DNA of 44,744 nucleotides from Virgisporangium aurantiacum (lineage in GTDB: Bacteria; Actinomycetota; Actinomycetes; Mycobacteriales; Micromonosporaceae). The DNA is taken from positions 1 to 44,744 of the forward strand of contig NZ_BOPG01000116.1 in the NCBI RefSeq assembly GCF_016863635.1. The letters run 5' to 3'. Under the pieces are notes generated by a model. That model saw only the letters and a list, made by a program, of their open reading frames with translations. It was not told where the DNA came from and ran no database searches. Every line of letters begins with the position of its first letter. Position 1 is the first letter of the stretch. This document shows, piece by piece, positions 18,526 through 26,609 of the stretch. Made by a program: the position numbers and the translations under genes.

Positions 18526-18621
18526 ATGGCTGATGTGGTGGTCGAGCACGACGTCGCGGCGACGGAATTCTTCGGCAGAGACCGGCTCACCGTAGACCCG
18601 GGCTTGCGGGCGCCGTCGTGA
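18526..18621 (+). CDS. 31-residue leader ORF coupled to livG
   Basis: A short frame starting ATG at 18526 with GAGG 6 bases upstream encodes MADVVVEHDVAATEFFGRDR and 11 more residues ending APS. Its TGA overlaps the GTG start of the ATPase gene by four bases (GTGA), so translation of the ATPase is probably coupled to it. No signal or membrane segment is present, and no run of a particular amino acid suggests classical attenuation. It could be a true small protein, a coupling leader, or a longer ATPase N-terminus misread. Confidence 0.55.
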   Translation: MADVVVEHDVAATEFFGRDRLTVDPGLRAPS

Positions 18622-19451
18622 TCACCCGCGAGTACCGGTTCCCGCTCAACGGCAGCTTGCTGGAGCCAGGTCAGCCGCTCCTTACCGTTTCCGACGTCGG
18701 GCTGCGGTTCGGCGGCGTGCAAGCCCTGGACGGCATCGCGTTGACCGTGCGTCAGGGCGAGATCCACGCGGTGATCGGGCCCAACGGCGCCGGCAAATCC
18801 AGCCTGCTCAACTGCGTGTCCGGGCTGTACCGGCCGCAGCGCGGGACGATCAGGCTCTCCCGGGCCGACGGCGAGGTGGACCTCGTCGGGCGTCGGCCAC
18901 ATCAGATCGCCCGGCTGGGGCTGGCCCGTTCCTTCCAGAACATCGAGCTCTTCAAACACCTGACGGTGCTGGAAAATCTGATGCTCGGTCGGCACCACCG
19001 GATGAGTCACGCCCTGCTGCCCGCGCTGGTCTGGTTCGGTCCGGCCCGCCGCCAGGAGATCGAGCACCGGGCGATGGTCGAGGAGGTCATCGACCTGCTC
19101 GAACTCCAGGTGGTGCGCCACCAACCTGTTGGCGCCCTGTCGTACGGCTACGCGAAACGGGTGGAACTGGGCCGGGCGCTGTGCATGCAGCCGGCCGTGC
19201 TCCTGCTCGACGAGCCGATGGCGGGCATGAACGCCGAGGAGAAGGAGTCCCTGGCCCGGTACGTGCTCGACGTCAACGAGCTCGCCGGGGTCAGTGTGGT
19301 GCTCATCGAGCACGACATGGACGTGGTCATGGACATCTCCCATACCGTGACCGTGCTCGACTTCGGCCGGCTGATCGCTGACGGTCCGCCGGCGCAGGTC
19401 CGCAGTGATCCCGCGGTGATCAGCGCCTACCTCGGTGAAGCGGACCGATGA
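18618..19451 (+). CDS. Branched-chain-type ABC transporter ATP-binding protein (LivG-like)
   Basis: 277 residues. Walker A GPNGAGKSS, LivG-specific ARSFQNIELFKHLTVLENLM, degenerate signature LSYGYAKRVELGRAL, Walker B VLLLDEPMAGMN, and the H-loop EHDMDVVM are all present. It is one of two ATPases powering the LivHM permease encoded downstream. GTG 18618 overlaps the leader ORF stop by four bases, and its own stop overlaps the next gene by four bases (ATGA). The usual amino-acid role is not assumed: the neighbouring acyl-CoA ligases point to an organic acid as substrate. Confidence 0.93.
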   Translation: MITREYRFPLNGSLLEPGQPLLTVSDVGLRFGGVQALDGIALTVRQGEIHAVIGPNGAGKSSLLNCVSGLYRPQRGTIRLSRADGEVDLVGRRPHQIARLGLARSFQNIELFKHLTVLENLMLGRHHRMSHALLPALVWFGPARRQEIEHRAMVEEVIDLLELQVVRHQPVGALSYGYAKRVELGRALCMQPAVLLLDEPMAGMNAEEKESLARYVLDVNELAGVSVVLIEHDMDVVMDISHTVTVLDFGRLIADGPPAQVRSDPAVISAYLGEADR

Positions 19452-21388
19452 GTACGTTCGCCGGGCTGCTCTTCGCGCGGGCCGCGGAGCATCCGCAGGC
19501 CATCGCCATGCAGGAAAAGCGTTATGGCGTATGGCAGCCGCTGACCTGGGCGCAGTACGCGCGGCGGGTGCGCGAGTTCGCCCACGGCCTGGCCGGCCTC
19601 GGGATCGGCCGCGGTGACGTGGTCGCCGTACTCGGCGACAACCGCCCGGAGTGGCTGATCACGGAGTTGGCCGTACAGTGCCTGGGCGGCGCGGTCGTAG
19701 GGGTTTATCCGACCAGTGTCGGCGAGGAGATCCTGCATGTGCTCTCCCTGGCCGAGGTTCGGATCGTGGTGGCCGAGGACCAGGAGCAGGTCGACAAGCT
19801 GATCCGGCTCAAAGACCAACTGCCGAAGCTCGCCACGATCGTCTACTACGACCCGCGCGGCCTGGCCGGCTACCCGCAGCCGTATCTGGAGCGATTCACC
19901 GACATCGAAGCCGTCGGCGCCGAGAAAGCGAAGGCCCAGCCGGCGTGGCTCGACGATCGCGTCGCCATGGTCGGTCCGGACGATACGGCGATCATCTGTA
20001 CCACCTCGGGCACCACCGCGCGTCCCAAGCTGGCTGAGCTGTCGCACGCCAATCTGATCGCGATGGCCGAGCACCTCGCCGAGATCGACCCGGTGCTGCC
20101 CGGCTACCGGTACGTCTCATTCCTGCCGCTGGCGTGGATCGGTGAGCAGATGCTCGCCGTCGCGTGCGGGTTGCGCCACGGGCTGACGCTGTCGTTCCCG
20201 GAGGACGCCGCGACCCAGCGCACCGACCTGCGGGAGATCGCCCCCGATCTGATGTTCAGTCCACCCCGGATCTGGGAGTCGATGCTCTCCGAGGTCCAGG
20301 TACGCATCGACGAGGCGGGCTGGCTCAAGCGCCACGTCTTCGGCTGGGCCTACGAGGTGGGCGACCGGATGGCCGCCCACCGCACCGCGGGTCGGGTGCC
20401 GGGCGTGCCACTGCGCATCGTCCACCGGGTCGCGGACGCGGTCGGGTTACGCCCGGTGCGTGACCAGCTCGGCCTGCTCCGGATCAGCCGGTGCTACACC
20501 GGCGGCGCACCGCTGTCGCCGGACGTGTTCCGGTTCTTCCATGCCCTCGGTGTCAATCTCAAGCAGATCTACGGACAGACCGAGATCTGCGGCATCGCGG
20601 TCGCCCACCATGACGGCGACCTGCGGTTCCACACCGTGGGCGCCGCCATCCCGGGCACCGAGCTACGCATCAGCGACGACGGCGAGATCCTGCTGCGCTC
20701 GCCGAGCGTGTTCCGCGGCTACCTGCACGACCCCCAGGCCACCGCTGCCGCCACCGATCCCGACGGCTGGCTGCACACCGGGGACGCCGGGTACCTCGAC
20801 GACGGACATCTCGTCGTGATCGACCGGCAGGCCGACGTGCTCCACCACCCGGCCGACGGCAGCCGGTTCTCCAACGCCTTCATCGAGAACAAGCTGAAGT
20901 TCTCGCCATATGTCGAAGAGGCCGTCGCGTTCCTCGGCCGCCACGGCATCACCGCCATCCTGTGCCTCGACCCGGCCACCGTCGGGGCCTGGGCCGAGCG
21001 GACCCGGATCGGCTACACCACCTATACCGATCTTGCCGCCCAGCCACCCGTCGCGGACCTGCTGGCCGCCGAGATCGCCCGCGCCAACGCCGACCTGCCC
21101 GCCTCGATGCGGATCCGGCGCTTCGTCCTGCTGCACAAGCAACTGGACCCGGACGACGACGAGATCACCCGCACCCGAAAGGTCCGCCGCAACGTCATCG
21201 CGACCCGCTACGCGGACGTCATCGCCGCCCTCGACGGTGACGAGCCCGCTGTCGACGTGCACACCACCGTCGCCTACCAGGACGGCAGCGCCGCCGAACG
21301 GGCCATCACGCTGACGATCCACCGGCCCATCGACATCGAGAAGCTTGCCGGCCAGCCGCGGCGCCCGGTCTGGAGTGGACGAGCATGA
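19448..21388 (+). CDS. AMP-dependent acyl-CoA synthetase embedded in the transporter operon
   Basis: 646 residues. Motifs: CTTSGTTARPKLAELSH (ATP-binding loop, with an Ala-Arg variation), YGQTEICGIAVAHHDGD, LHTGDAGYLDDGHLVVIDR, and NAFIENKLKFSPYVEEAVAF. It belongs to the long-chain type that carries an extended C-terminal region and is often found between LivG and LivH in bacterial operons. It probably captures the imported acid as a CoA ester on the inner face of the membrane. Four-base ATGA overlaps at both ends show tight coupling. The C-terminal ~40 residues (TTVAYQDGSAAERAITLTIH) are outside the family core. Confidence 0.92.
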   Translation: MSTFAGLLFARAAEHPQAIAMQEKRYGVWQPLTWAQYARRVREFAHGLAGLGIGRGDVVAVLGDNRPEWLITELAVQCLGGAVVGVYPTSVGEEILHVLSLAEVRIVVAEDQEQVDKLIRLKDQLPKLATIVYYDPRGLAGYPQPYLERFTDIEAVGAEKAKAQPAWLDDRVAMVGPDDTAIICTTSGTTARPKLAELSHANLIAMAEHLAEIDPVLPGYRYVSFLPLAWIGEQMLAVACGLRHGLTLSFPEDAATQRTDLREIAPDLMFSPPRIWESMLSEVQVRIDEAGWLKRHVFGWAYEVGDRMAAHRTAGRVPGVPLRIVHRVADAVGLRPVRDQLGLLRISRCYTGGAPLSPDVFRFFHALGVNLKQIYGQTEICGIAVAHHDGDLRFHTVGAAIPGTELRISDDGEILLRSPSVFRGYLHDPQATAAATDPDGWLHTGDAGYLDDGHLVVIDRQADVLHHPADGSRFSNAFIENKLKFSPYVEEAVAFLGRHGITAILCLDPATVGAWAERTRIGYTTYTDLAAQPPVADLLAAEIARANADLPASMRIRRFVLLHKQLDPDDDEITRTRKVRRNVIATRYADVIAALDGDEPAVDVHTTVAYQDGSAAERAITLTIHRPIDIEKLAGQPRRPVWSGRA

Positions 21389-22254
21389 GTCAGTTCGTGC
21401 AGTTGACGGTCTACGGTCTGGCCAACGGTGCGGTGCTGGCGCTGGCCGCGCTCGGCTTCGTGCTCATCTACAAGGCGACGAGCGTCATCAACTTCGCGCA
21501 GGGCGAGTTGCTGCTCGTCGGCGCGTACCTGTTCTACACCGCGTTCGTCCTGTTGCGGCTGCCCCTGGCCGTCGCCGTGCTCGTCGGTGTGGCGGCGGCG
21601 GTGGTTCTCGGCGTCGCGATCGAACGCGTGGTCCTGCGGCCGCTGGTCGGTGAGGACCCGATAGCGGTGATCATGGTGACGATCGGCCTGGCCGCCGTCC
21701 TCAAGGCCGTGGTGACGATGTTCTTCGGCACCACCCCACGCGAGATGCCGAAGGTACTGCCGGCCGGGACCGTGACCATCGCGGGTGCCACGGTGCCGCT
21801 GGACCGGCTTGTCGCGGTCGCGGTCGCGGTGGTGGTGCTCGCCGCGTTCACCGTGTTCTTCCGGTGGTCGCGGCACGGCATCGCGATGCGGGCGGTCGCC
21901 GACGACCAACAGGCCGCCCTGGTTCAGGGCATCTCGGTGCGGAGGATCTTCGCTCTGGCGTGGGCGTTCGCCGCCGTCAGCGCGCTGATCGCGGGCATTC
22001 TGCTGGCTGACATCGCCGAGCTGAGCCAGAACCTGGGCAGCTTCGGCCTTGTCGTGTTCCCGGTGGTCATCCTCGGCGGGCTCGACTCGGTGCCGGGCAC
22101 CATCATCGGCGGCGCCGTCATCGGTCTGGTCAGTCAGTACGCCGAGGGCGTGTCGGCCGGCGCCTCACAGGTGGTGCCCTACGTCGTGCTGGTGCTCATC
22201 CTGCTGCTGCGCCCGTACGGGCTGTTCGGCCAGCCACGCATCGAGAGGGTCTGA
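21385..22254 (+). CDS. Branched-chain-type ABC transporter permease (LivH-like)
   Basis: 289 residues with about eight membrane helices. The N-terminus LTVYGLANGAVLALAALGFV followed by IYKATSVINFAQGELLLVGA is the LivH hallmark; near the C-terminus VVILGGLDSVPGTIIGGAVI and YVVLVLILLLRPYGLFG are also typical. It forms the translocation channel with LivM. The start overlaps the upstream ligase stop by four bases. Confidence 0.94.
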   Translation: MSQFVQLTVYGLANGAVLALAALGFVLIYKATSVINFAQGELLLVGAYLFYTAFVLLRLPLAVAVLVGVAAAVVLGVAIERVVLRPLVGEDPIAVIMVTIGLAAVLKAVVTMFFGTTPREMPKVLPAGTVTIAGATVPLDRLVAVAVAVVVLAAFTVFFRWSRHGIAMRAVADDQQAALVQGISVRRIFALAWAFAAVSALIAGILLADIAELSQNLGSFGLVVFPVVILGGLDSVPGTIIGGAVIGLVSQYAEGVSAGASQVVPYVVLVLILLLRPYGLFGQPRIERV

Positions 22255-22255
22255 C

Positions 22256-23317
22256 ATGGCCGCCACCGCCGCCGGCGTGTTCCACACCAGCTACGCCTCC
22301 GAACTGCGCCTTCGACACACCTCTGCCGAGCGCCTGCGGCTGGTGCTCGTCGTCGCCGGCCTGCTCACGTTGCCGTGGCTGGTCAACCCCTACTGGCTCG
22401 GCATCGTCAACACCATCGGCATCGCCGCGATCGGCGCCGTCGGCCTGAACATCCTGGTCGGCTTCACCGGCCAGATCTCGCTCGGCCAGGGCGGGTTCCT
22501 CGCCGTCGGCGCCTTCACCTCCGCGCTGCTGGCGCAGCGCGCCGGGCTGCCGGTGCCGCTGGCCATGCTCGCCGCCGTGGCAATGACCGCGGCGGTGGGT
22601 GCATTCTTCGGCCTGCCGGCGCTACGCCTCAAGGGCCTCTATCTGGCCATCGCGACCATTGCCAGCCAGGAAATCATCATTTTCGTGGTCCGCCGGTGGG
22701 GTTGGCTCACCGGCGGACAGGGCTTCCTCGACGTCGAGCGGTTGACCATCTTCGGTTGGCGGGTGCCCCGGACCAGTTTCGAGTTCGTCTGGTACTGGAT
22801 CATCGTCGGCCTCGCGGTGCTGGCCGTCGTCACCGCCCGCAACATCTTCCGCACCGCGCTCGGCCGCTCGTTCATGGCCGTGCGCGACCACGACATCGCG
22901 GCCTCGGCCATCGGCGTCGACCTGACCCGGACGAAACTGTTCGCCTTCGCCGTGTCGTCCGGCTACGTCGGGTTGGCCGGCGCCCTCACCGCCCACTACA
23001 CCCAGACCGTCACCTGGGAACGGTTCACCATCGACATCTCGATCCAGTATCTCGCCATGATCATCGTGGGCGGGCTCGGCAGCATCGCGGGCGCCGTCTA
23101 CGGGGCGGCCTTCATCATGCTGCTGCCCCCATTGCTCGCCGAACTCGCCGACGCGCTGCGCACCCGGGTTCCCCTGCTCGCAGACCAGCTGCCGGCCGTG
23201 CAGGCGGCAGCATTCGGACTGGTCATCGTTCTGTTCCTGCTGTTCGAGCCGCGCGGGCTGGATCGGATCTGGCGCCGGGCCAAGGACTACGTGCGGTTCT
23301 GGCCATTCCGCTACTAG
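22256..23317 (+). CDS. Branched-chain-type ABC transporter permease (LivM-like)
   Basis: 353 residues, mostly hydrophobic. LNILVGFTGQISLGQGGFLA and VRDHDIAASAIGVDLTRTKL are conserved LivM blocks, the second being the contact loop for the ATPases; AMIIVGGLGSIAGAVYGAAF and FEPRGLDRIW follow. ATG 22256 lies one base after the LivH stop and has GAGAGGG upstream. A long open frame extends further 5' inside livH but is a shadow. The partner is LivH. Confidence 0.94.
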   Translation: MAATAAGVFHTSYASELRLRHTSAERLRLVLVVAGLLTLPWLVNPYWLGIVNTIGIAAIGAVGLNILVGFTGQISLGQGGFLAVGAFTSALLAQRAGLPVPLAMLAAVAMTAAVGAFFGLPALRLKGLYLAIATIASQEIIIFVVRRWGWLTGGQGFLDVERLTIFGWRVPRTSFEFVWYWIIVGLAVLAVVTARNIFRTALGRSFMAVRDHDIAASAIGVDLTRTKLFAFAVSSGYVGLAGALTAHYTQTVTWERFTIDISIQYLAMIIVGGLGSIAGAVYGAAFIMLLPPLLAELADALRTRVPLLADQLPAVQAAAFGLVIVLFLLFEPRGLDRIWRRAKDYVRFWPFRY

Positions 23318-23351
23318 ACCCCACCACAAGCCCCCACGAAGGAGTGCCGCA

Positions 23352-24533
23352 ATGCGCACATTCACGCTTGCCGCAGTGGCCGCCGTGCTGCTCGCCGGGT
23401 GCGGCGGACCCACCGCCGACGACGGCGGCAACGACGACAAGAAAGACATCGTCGTCGGCGTCATCGCCGACCTGACCGGTGCCACCGCAGACGTCGGCAA
23501 GCCCTACAACGAGGGCATGCTCGCCTACGTCGACAACCTCAACGCCAAGGGTGGGGTCGACGGTCACAAGATCAAGGCGCTCAGCGAGGACTATCAGTAC
23601 AAGGTCCCCACCGCCGAGGAGAAGTACAAGAAGTTCGTCGCCGAGGGCGCCGTGGCCATCCAGGGCTGGGGCACCGGCGACAGCGAGGCGCTGCGGAGCA
23701 AGGTCAAAGACGACGAGCTTCCGTTCATGTCGGCGTCCTACGCCGAGGTCCTGACCGACCCGAAGCAGTCGCCGTACAACTTCGTGGTGGCGCCGACCTA
23801 CTCCGACCAGTTGCGGGTCGCCATCGACCACATCGCCGCCCAGGATCCGGCGGCTCAACTGGCGGTGCTCCACCATGACTCGCCGTTCGGCACCGCACCG
23901 CTGGCCGACGCCGAAAAGTGGATCAAGGACAAGGGCTACCGGCTCGGTTTCAAGGCCTATCCGATGAAGGCCGGCGCCACCGACCACGTCGGTATTCTCC
24001 AGCAGGCCAAGGCGCAGGGCGCCAAGTACGTGGTGATCCAGAACGTGTCCAGTCCGGCCGCGGTGGTGGCCAAGGACATCGCCGCCCAGAAGCTCGACAT
24101 GAAGATCGTCTGCCTGAACTGGTGTGCCGACGAACTGTTCATCAAGATCGCCGGTCCGGCCGCGGAGGGACACCTCATGGTCCAGCCGTTCGCGCCGCCC
24201 GGCATCACCAAACCCGGCCACCAGGCCGTCCGCGACTACTGCCAGAGCAAGGGCATCGACCTCGACGCCAAGGGACTGCACTTCGTCCAGGGCTGGTACA
24301 CCATGCACGCGATGGTCAAGGGCATCGAGAAGACCCTCGCCGACGGCAAGGACCTGACCGGCCCGAACATCCGCGCCGGGCTGGAGACGATGCCCGCCGT
24401 GGACACCGGCGGCGTCATCGCTCCGATCAAGTTCTCCGCCGACAGTCACCGCGGCGCCACCGCGTCGAATGTCTACCGGGTCTCGGGCGGCAAGTTCACC
24501 GAGGTGACCGCGGCCGTGGCACCGAAGGCGTGA
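23352..24533 (+). CDS. ABC transporter substrate-binding lipoprotein (LivK-like)
   Basis: 393 residues. A lipoprotein signal (LAAVAAVLLAGC, lipid on Cys17) is followed by the type I periplasmic fold: DIVVGVIADLTGATADVGKP, YNEGMLAYVDNLNAKGGVDG, and AVAIQGWGTGDSEALRSKVK. It is tethered outside the membrane and delivers substrate to LivHM. Cysteines in MKIVCLNWCADELF and a DYCQSKG segment are notable; they resemble binding proteins associated with aromatic or other organic acids more than leucine-binding ones, but substrate assignment is inference. A GAAGGAG ribosome binding site precedes ATG 23352. Confidence 0.93.
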   Translation: MRTFTLAAVAAVLLAGCGGPTADDGGNDDKKDIVVGVIADLTGATADVGKPYNEGMLAYVDNLNAKGGVDGHKIKALSEDYQYKVPTAEEKYKKFVAEGAVAIQGWGTGDSEALRSKVKDDELPFMSASYAEVLTDPKQSPYNFVVAPTYSDQLRVAIDHIAAQDPAAQLAVLHHDSPFGTAPLADAEKWIKDKGYRLGFKAYPMKAGATDHVGILQQAKAQGAKYVVIQNVSSPAAVVAKDIAAQKLDMKIVCLNWCADELFIKIAGPAAEGHLMVQPFAPPGITKPGHQAVRDYCQSKGIDLDAKGLHFVQGWYTMHAMVKGIEKTLADGKDLTGPNIRAGLETMPAVDTGGVIAPIKFSADSHRGATASNVYRVSGGKFTEVTAAVAPKA

Positions 24534-24553
24534 CGAGCGGTCGGGGCACGCCG

Positions 24554-25369
24554 ATGAGCGACCGTGAACCGGCGGTCGGCACGGACAAGCTCCTGACGGT
24601 CGACAACGTCGAGGTCATCTACGACGAGGTGATACTCGTGCTGCGCGGTATGTCGCTCGTGGTGCCACGCGGTGAAGTGGTCGCATTGCTCGGGTCCAAC
24701 GGCGCGGGCAAGTCGACGACGCTCAAGGCGATCACCGGGCTGCTGCCGACCGAACACGGCGCCGTCACCGACGGCACCGTGACCTTCGACGGAGCCGACA
24801 TCACCCGGGCCGAGCCGGCCGAGCGGGTACGCCGCGGCATCGCCCTGGTGATGGAGGGCCGGCGGGTGTTCGAGCACCTCACGGTGCACGAGAATCTGGT
24901 CGCCGGTGCGTACACCCGCGGCGTCGCGGCGGACTTCGACCGGGTGTACGGGTTCCTGCCCCGGCTGGCCGGCCTGCGGGGGCGGGTGGCCGGCTACCTG
25001 TCCGGCGGCGAGCAGCAGATGCTCGCCATCGGCCGGGCCCTCATGTCCGACCCGCGGCTGCTGCTGCTCGACGAACCGTCGCTCGGCCTGGCCCCGCTGC
25101 TGGTGGACGAGATGTTCGACATCGTCCGGCGGCTCAACACCGACCTCGGGCTCACCGCCCTGCTGGTCGAGCAGAACGCCCGACGCGCCCTGGCGGTCGC
25201 CCACCGCGGCTACGTCATGGAATCCGGCCGGATCGTCCTCGCCGGAACCGCCGCCGACCTCGCCGACAACCCCGACGTCAAGGAGTTCTACCTCGGCCTG
25301 GGCGAGGCCGGGGGACGGCGCAGCTACCGCGATGTCAAGCACTACAAGCGCCGCAAGCGCTGGCTATAG
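24554..25369 (+). CDS. Branched-chain-type ABC transporter ATP-binding protein (LivF-like)
   Basis: 271 residues. Walker A LLGSNGAGKSTTLKAI, a LivF-type MEGRRVFEHLTVHENLVAGA, signature YLSGGEQQMLAIGRALM, Walker B LLLLDEPSLGLAP, and the H-loop-like LLVEQNARRAL are visible. The Lys/Arg-rich tail (DVKHYKRRKRWL) is a recurring extension in LivF copies of this operon type. The start is ATG 24554, 20 bases after the binding-protein stop. It pairs with LivG to energise the permease. Confidence 0.93.
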   Translation: MSDREPAVGTDKLLTVDNVEVIYDEVILVLRGMSLVVPRGEVVALLGSNGAGKSTTLKAITGLLPTEHGAVTDGTVTFDGADITRAEPAERVRRGIALVMEGRRVFEHLTVHENLVAGAYTRGVAADFDRVYGFLPRLAGLRGRVAGYLSGGEQQMLAIGRALMSDPRLLLLDEPSLGLAPLLVDEMFDIVRRLNTDLGLTALLVEQNARRALAVAHRGYVMESGRIVLAGTAADLADNPDVKEFYLGLGEAGGRRSYRDVKHYKRRKRWL

Positions 25370-25378
25370 GAGGTTTCG

Positions 25379-26569
25379 GTGCTGGCCGACAGGATCCACG
25401 CCTACACCCACGGACTGGACGAAGCGGTCGCCGCGGCAGTCAAGCAGGCCACCGCTCGCGTGCCGGCGTTGGCCGAGCGGATCGCCGAAGCCCACGTGGC
25501 TTCGGTGACGTCGGTGGCCGACCTGAACCGGGTGCCGGTTCTCACCAAGGACGACCTGATCGCCGCGCAGCGCGCCAACCCGCCGTTCGGCGGTGCCGTC
25601 GCGCCACAGGCGCTGGTACACAAGGTTTTCGCCTCACCCGGCCCGCTGTACGAACCACAGGTGGCGGGTACCGATCCGTGGCGGTGGGCACCCGCGCTGC
25701 GGGCGGCCGGCATCGGGGCCGGCGACACCGTGCTCAACTGCTTCAGCTACCACCTGACGCCCGCGGGTGCGATGTTCGAGGAAGCCGCCCTCGCCGTCGG
25801 AGCCACGGTCGTACCGGCCGGGGTCGGCAACATGGAACTACAGGTGCAGGTCGCCGTCGCGGTCCAGGCCCGCGGCTATGTCGGCCTGCCCTCCTATCTC
25901 AAAGCGCTGGTGGACACCGCCGACGCGATCGACCTACGGTTCCCGGTACGCCATGCGCTGGTCACCGCCGAGCCTCTGCCCGACTCGTTGCGATCGTGGC
26001 TGACCGAGCACGTTCCCACCGTCCACCAGGCATACGGGACCGCCGAGGCGGGCCTGCTCGGCTACGAAACCGCACCCGGTTCCGGGCTGGCCCTACCAGC
26101 CGGCGTCCTGATCCAGATCTGCGACCTGGGCACCGGGCAACCCCACTTCGACGACACCATCGGGCAGGTCGTGGTGACCCTGCTACGACCGGACCAACCA
26201 CTCGTACGCTTCGGCACGGGCGACCTGTCCGCCTGGACCCTCGGCGCCGACGGCTCGCTACGGCTGGCCGGCGTCCTCGGCCGGGTCGGCGAAGCCATCA
26301 AGGTACGCGGCATATTCCTGCACCCGAGACAGGCAGCGGCGGCGCTCGCCGGTGAACCCGGCGTGACCGCACACCGCTTCGTCATCGACCGAACCGACCA
26401 CCGGGACGACCTGCGATGCGAAATCGTCGCCACCCCCGACTCAGATCCACACCTGTCGCAGCGGGTGCACGACCTGATCCGCGCGCACCTGCGATTGGCA
26501 GCCGACGTGGTCTGCGTGCAGACCCTGCCGGACGGCCCGACCATCCACGACCAACGCGACTGGTCCTGA
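25379..26569 (+). CDS. Phenylacetate-CoA ligase-like adenylate-forming enzyme (PaaK family)
   Basis: 396 residues, slightly short for PaaK (~430). It has the PaaK layout: NRVPVLTKDDLIAAQRANPP, then FASPGPLYEPQ (where PaaK has SSGTTGxP, so the P-loop is altered), NCFSYHLTPAGAMFEEAALA, HQAYGTAEAGLLGYE, LVRFGTGDLSAW, and LGRVGEAIKVRGIFLHP. It probably makes an adenylate or CoA ester of an aromatic or related acid. GTG 25379 has AGGAGG 6 bases upstream, directly after livF. It is the third acid-activating enzyme in the cluster. The loss of the Ser/Thr-rich loop could alter ATP binding. Confidence 0.85.
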   Translation: MLADRIHAYTHGLDEAVAAAVKQATARVPALAERIAEAHVASVTSVADLNRVPVLTKDDLIAAQRANPPFGGAVAPQALVHKVFASPGPLYEPQVAGTDPWRWAPALRAAGIGAGDTVLNCFSYHLTPAGAMFEEAALAVGATVVPAGVGNMELQVQVAVAVQARGYVGLPSYLKALVDTADAIDLRFPVRHALVTAEPLPDSLRSWLTEHVPTVHQAYGTAEAGLLGYETAPGSGLALPAGVLIQICDLGTGQPHFDDTIGQVVVTLLRPDQPLVRFGTGDLSAWTLGADGSLRLAGVLGRVGEAIKVRGIFLHPRQAAAALAGEPGVTAHRFVIDRTDHRDDLRCEIVATPDSDPHLSQRVHDLIRAHLRLAADVVCVQTLPDGPTIHDQRDWS

Positions 26570-26609
26570 CCCCCGCCGGACGGTACCGAATTTCGAGGAG
26601 GAGAAACGG

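Noticed and set aside
22049..22255. Upstream extension of livM
   Set aside because: It lies inside livH in another frame; the ATG at 22256 with a ribosome binding site fits the family's start.
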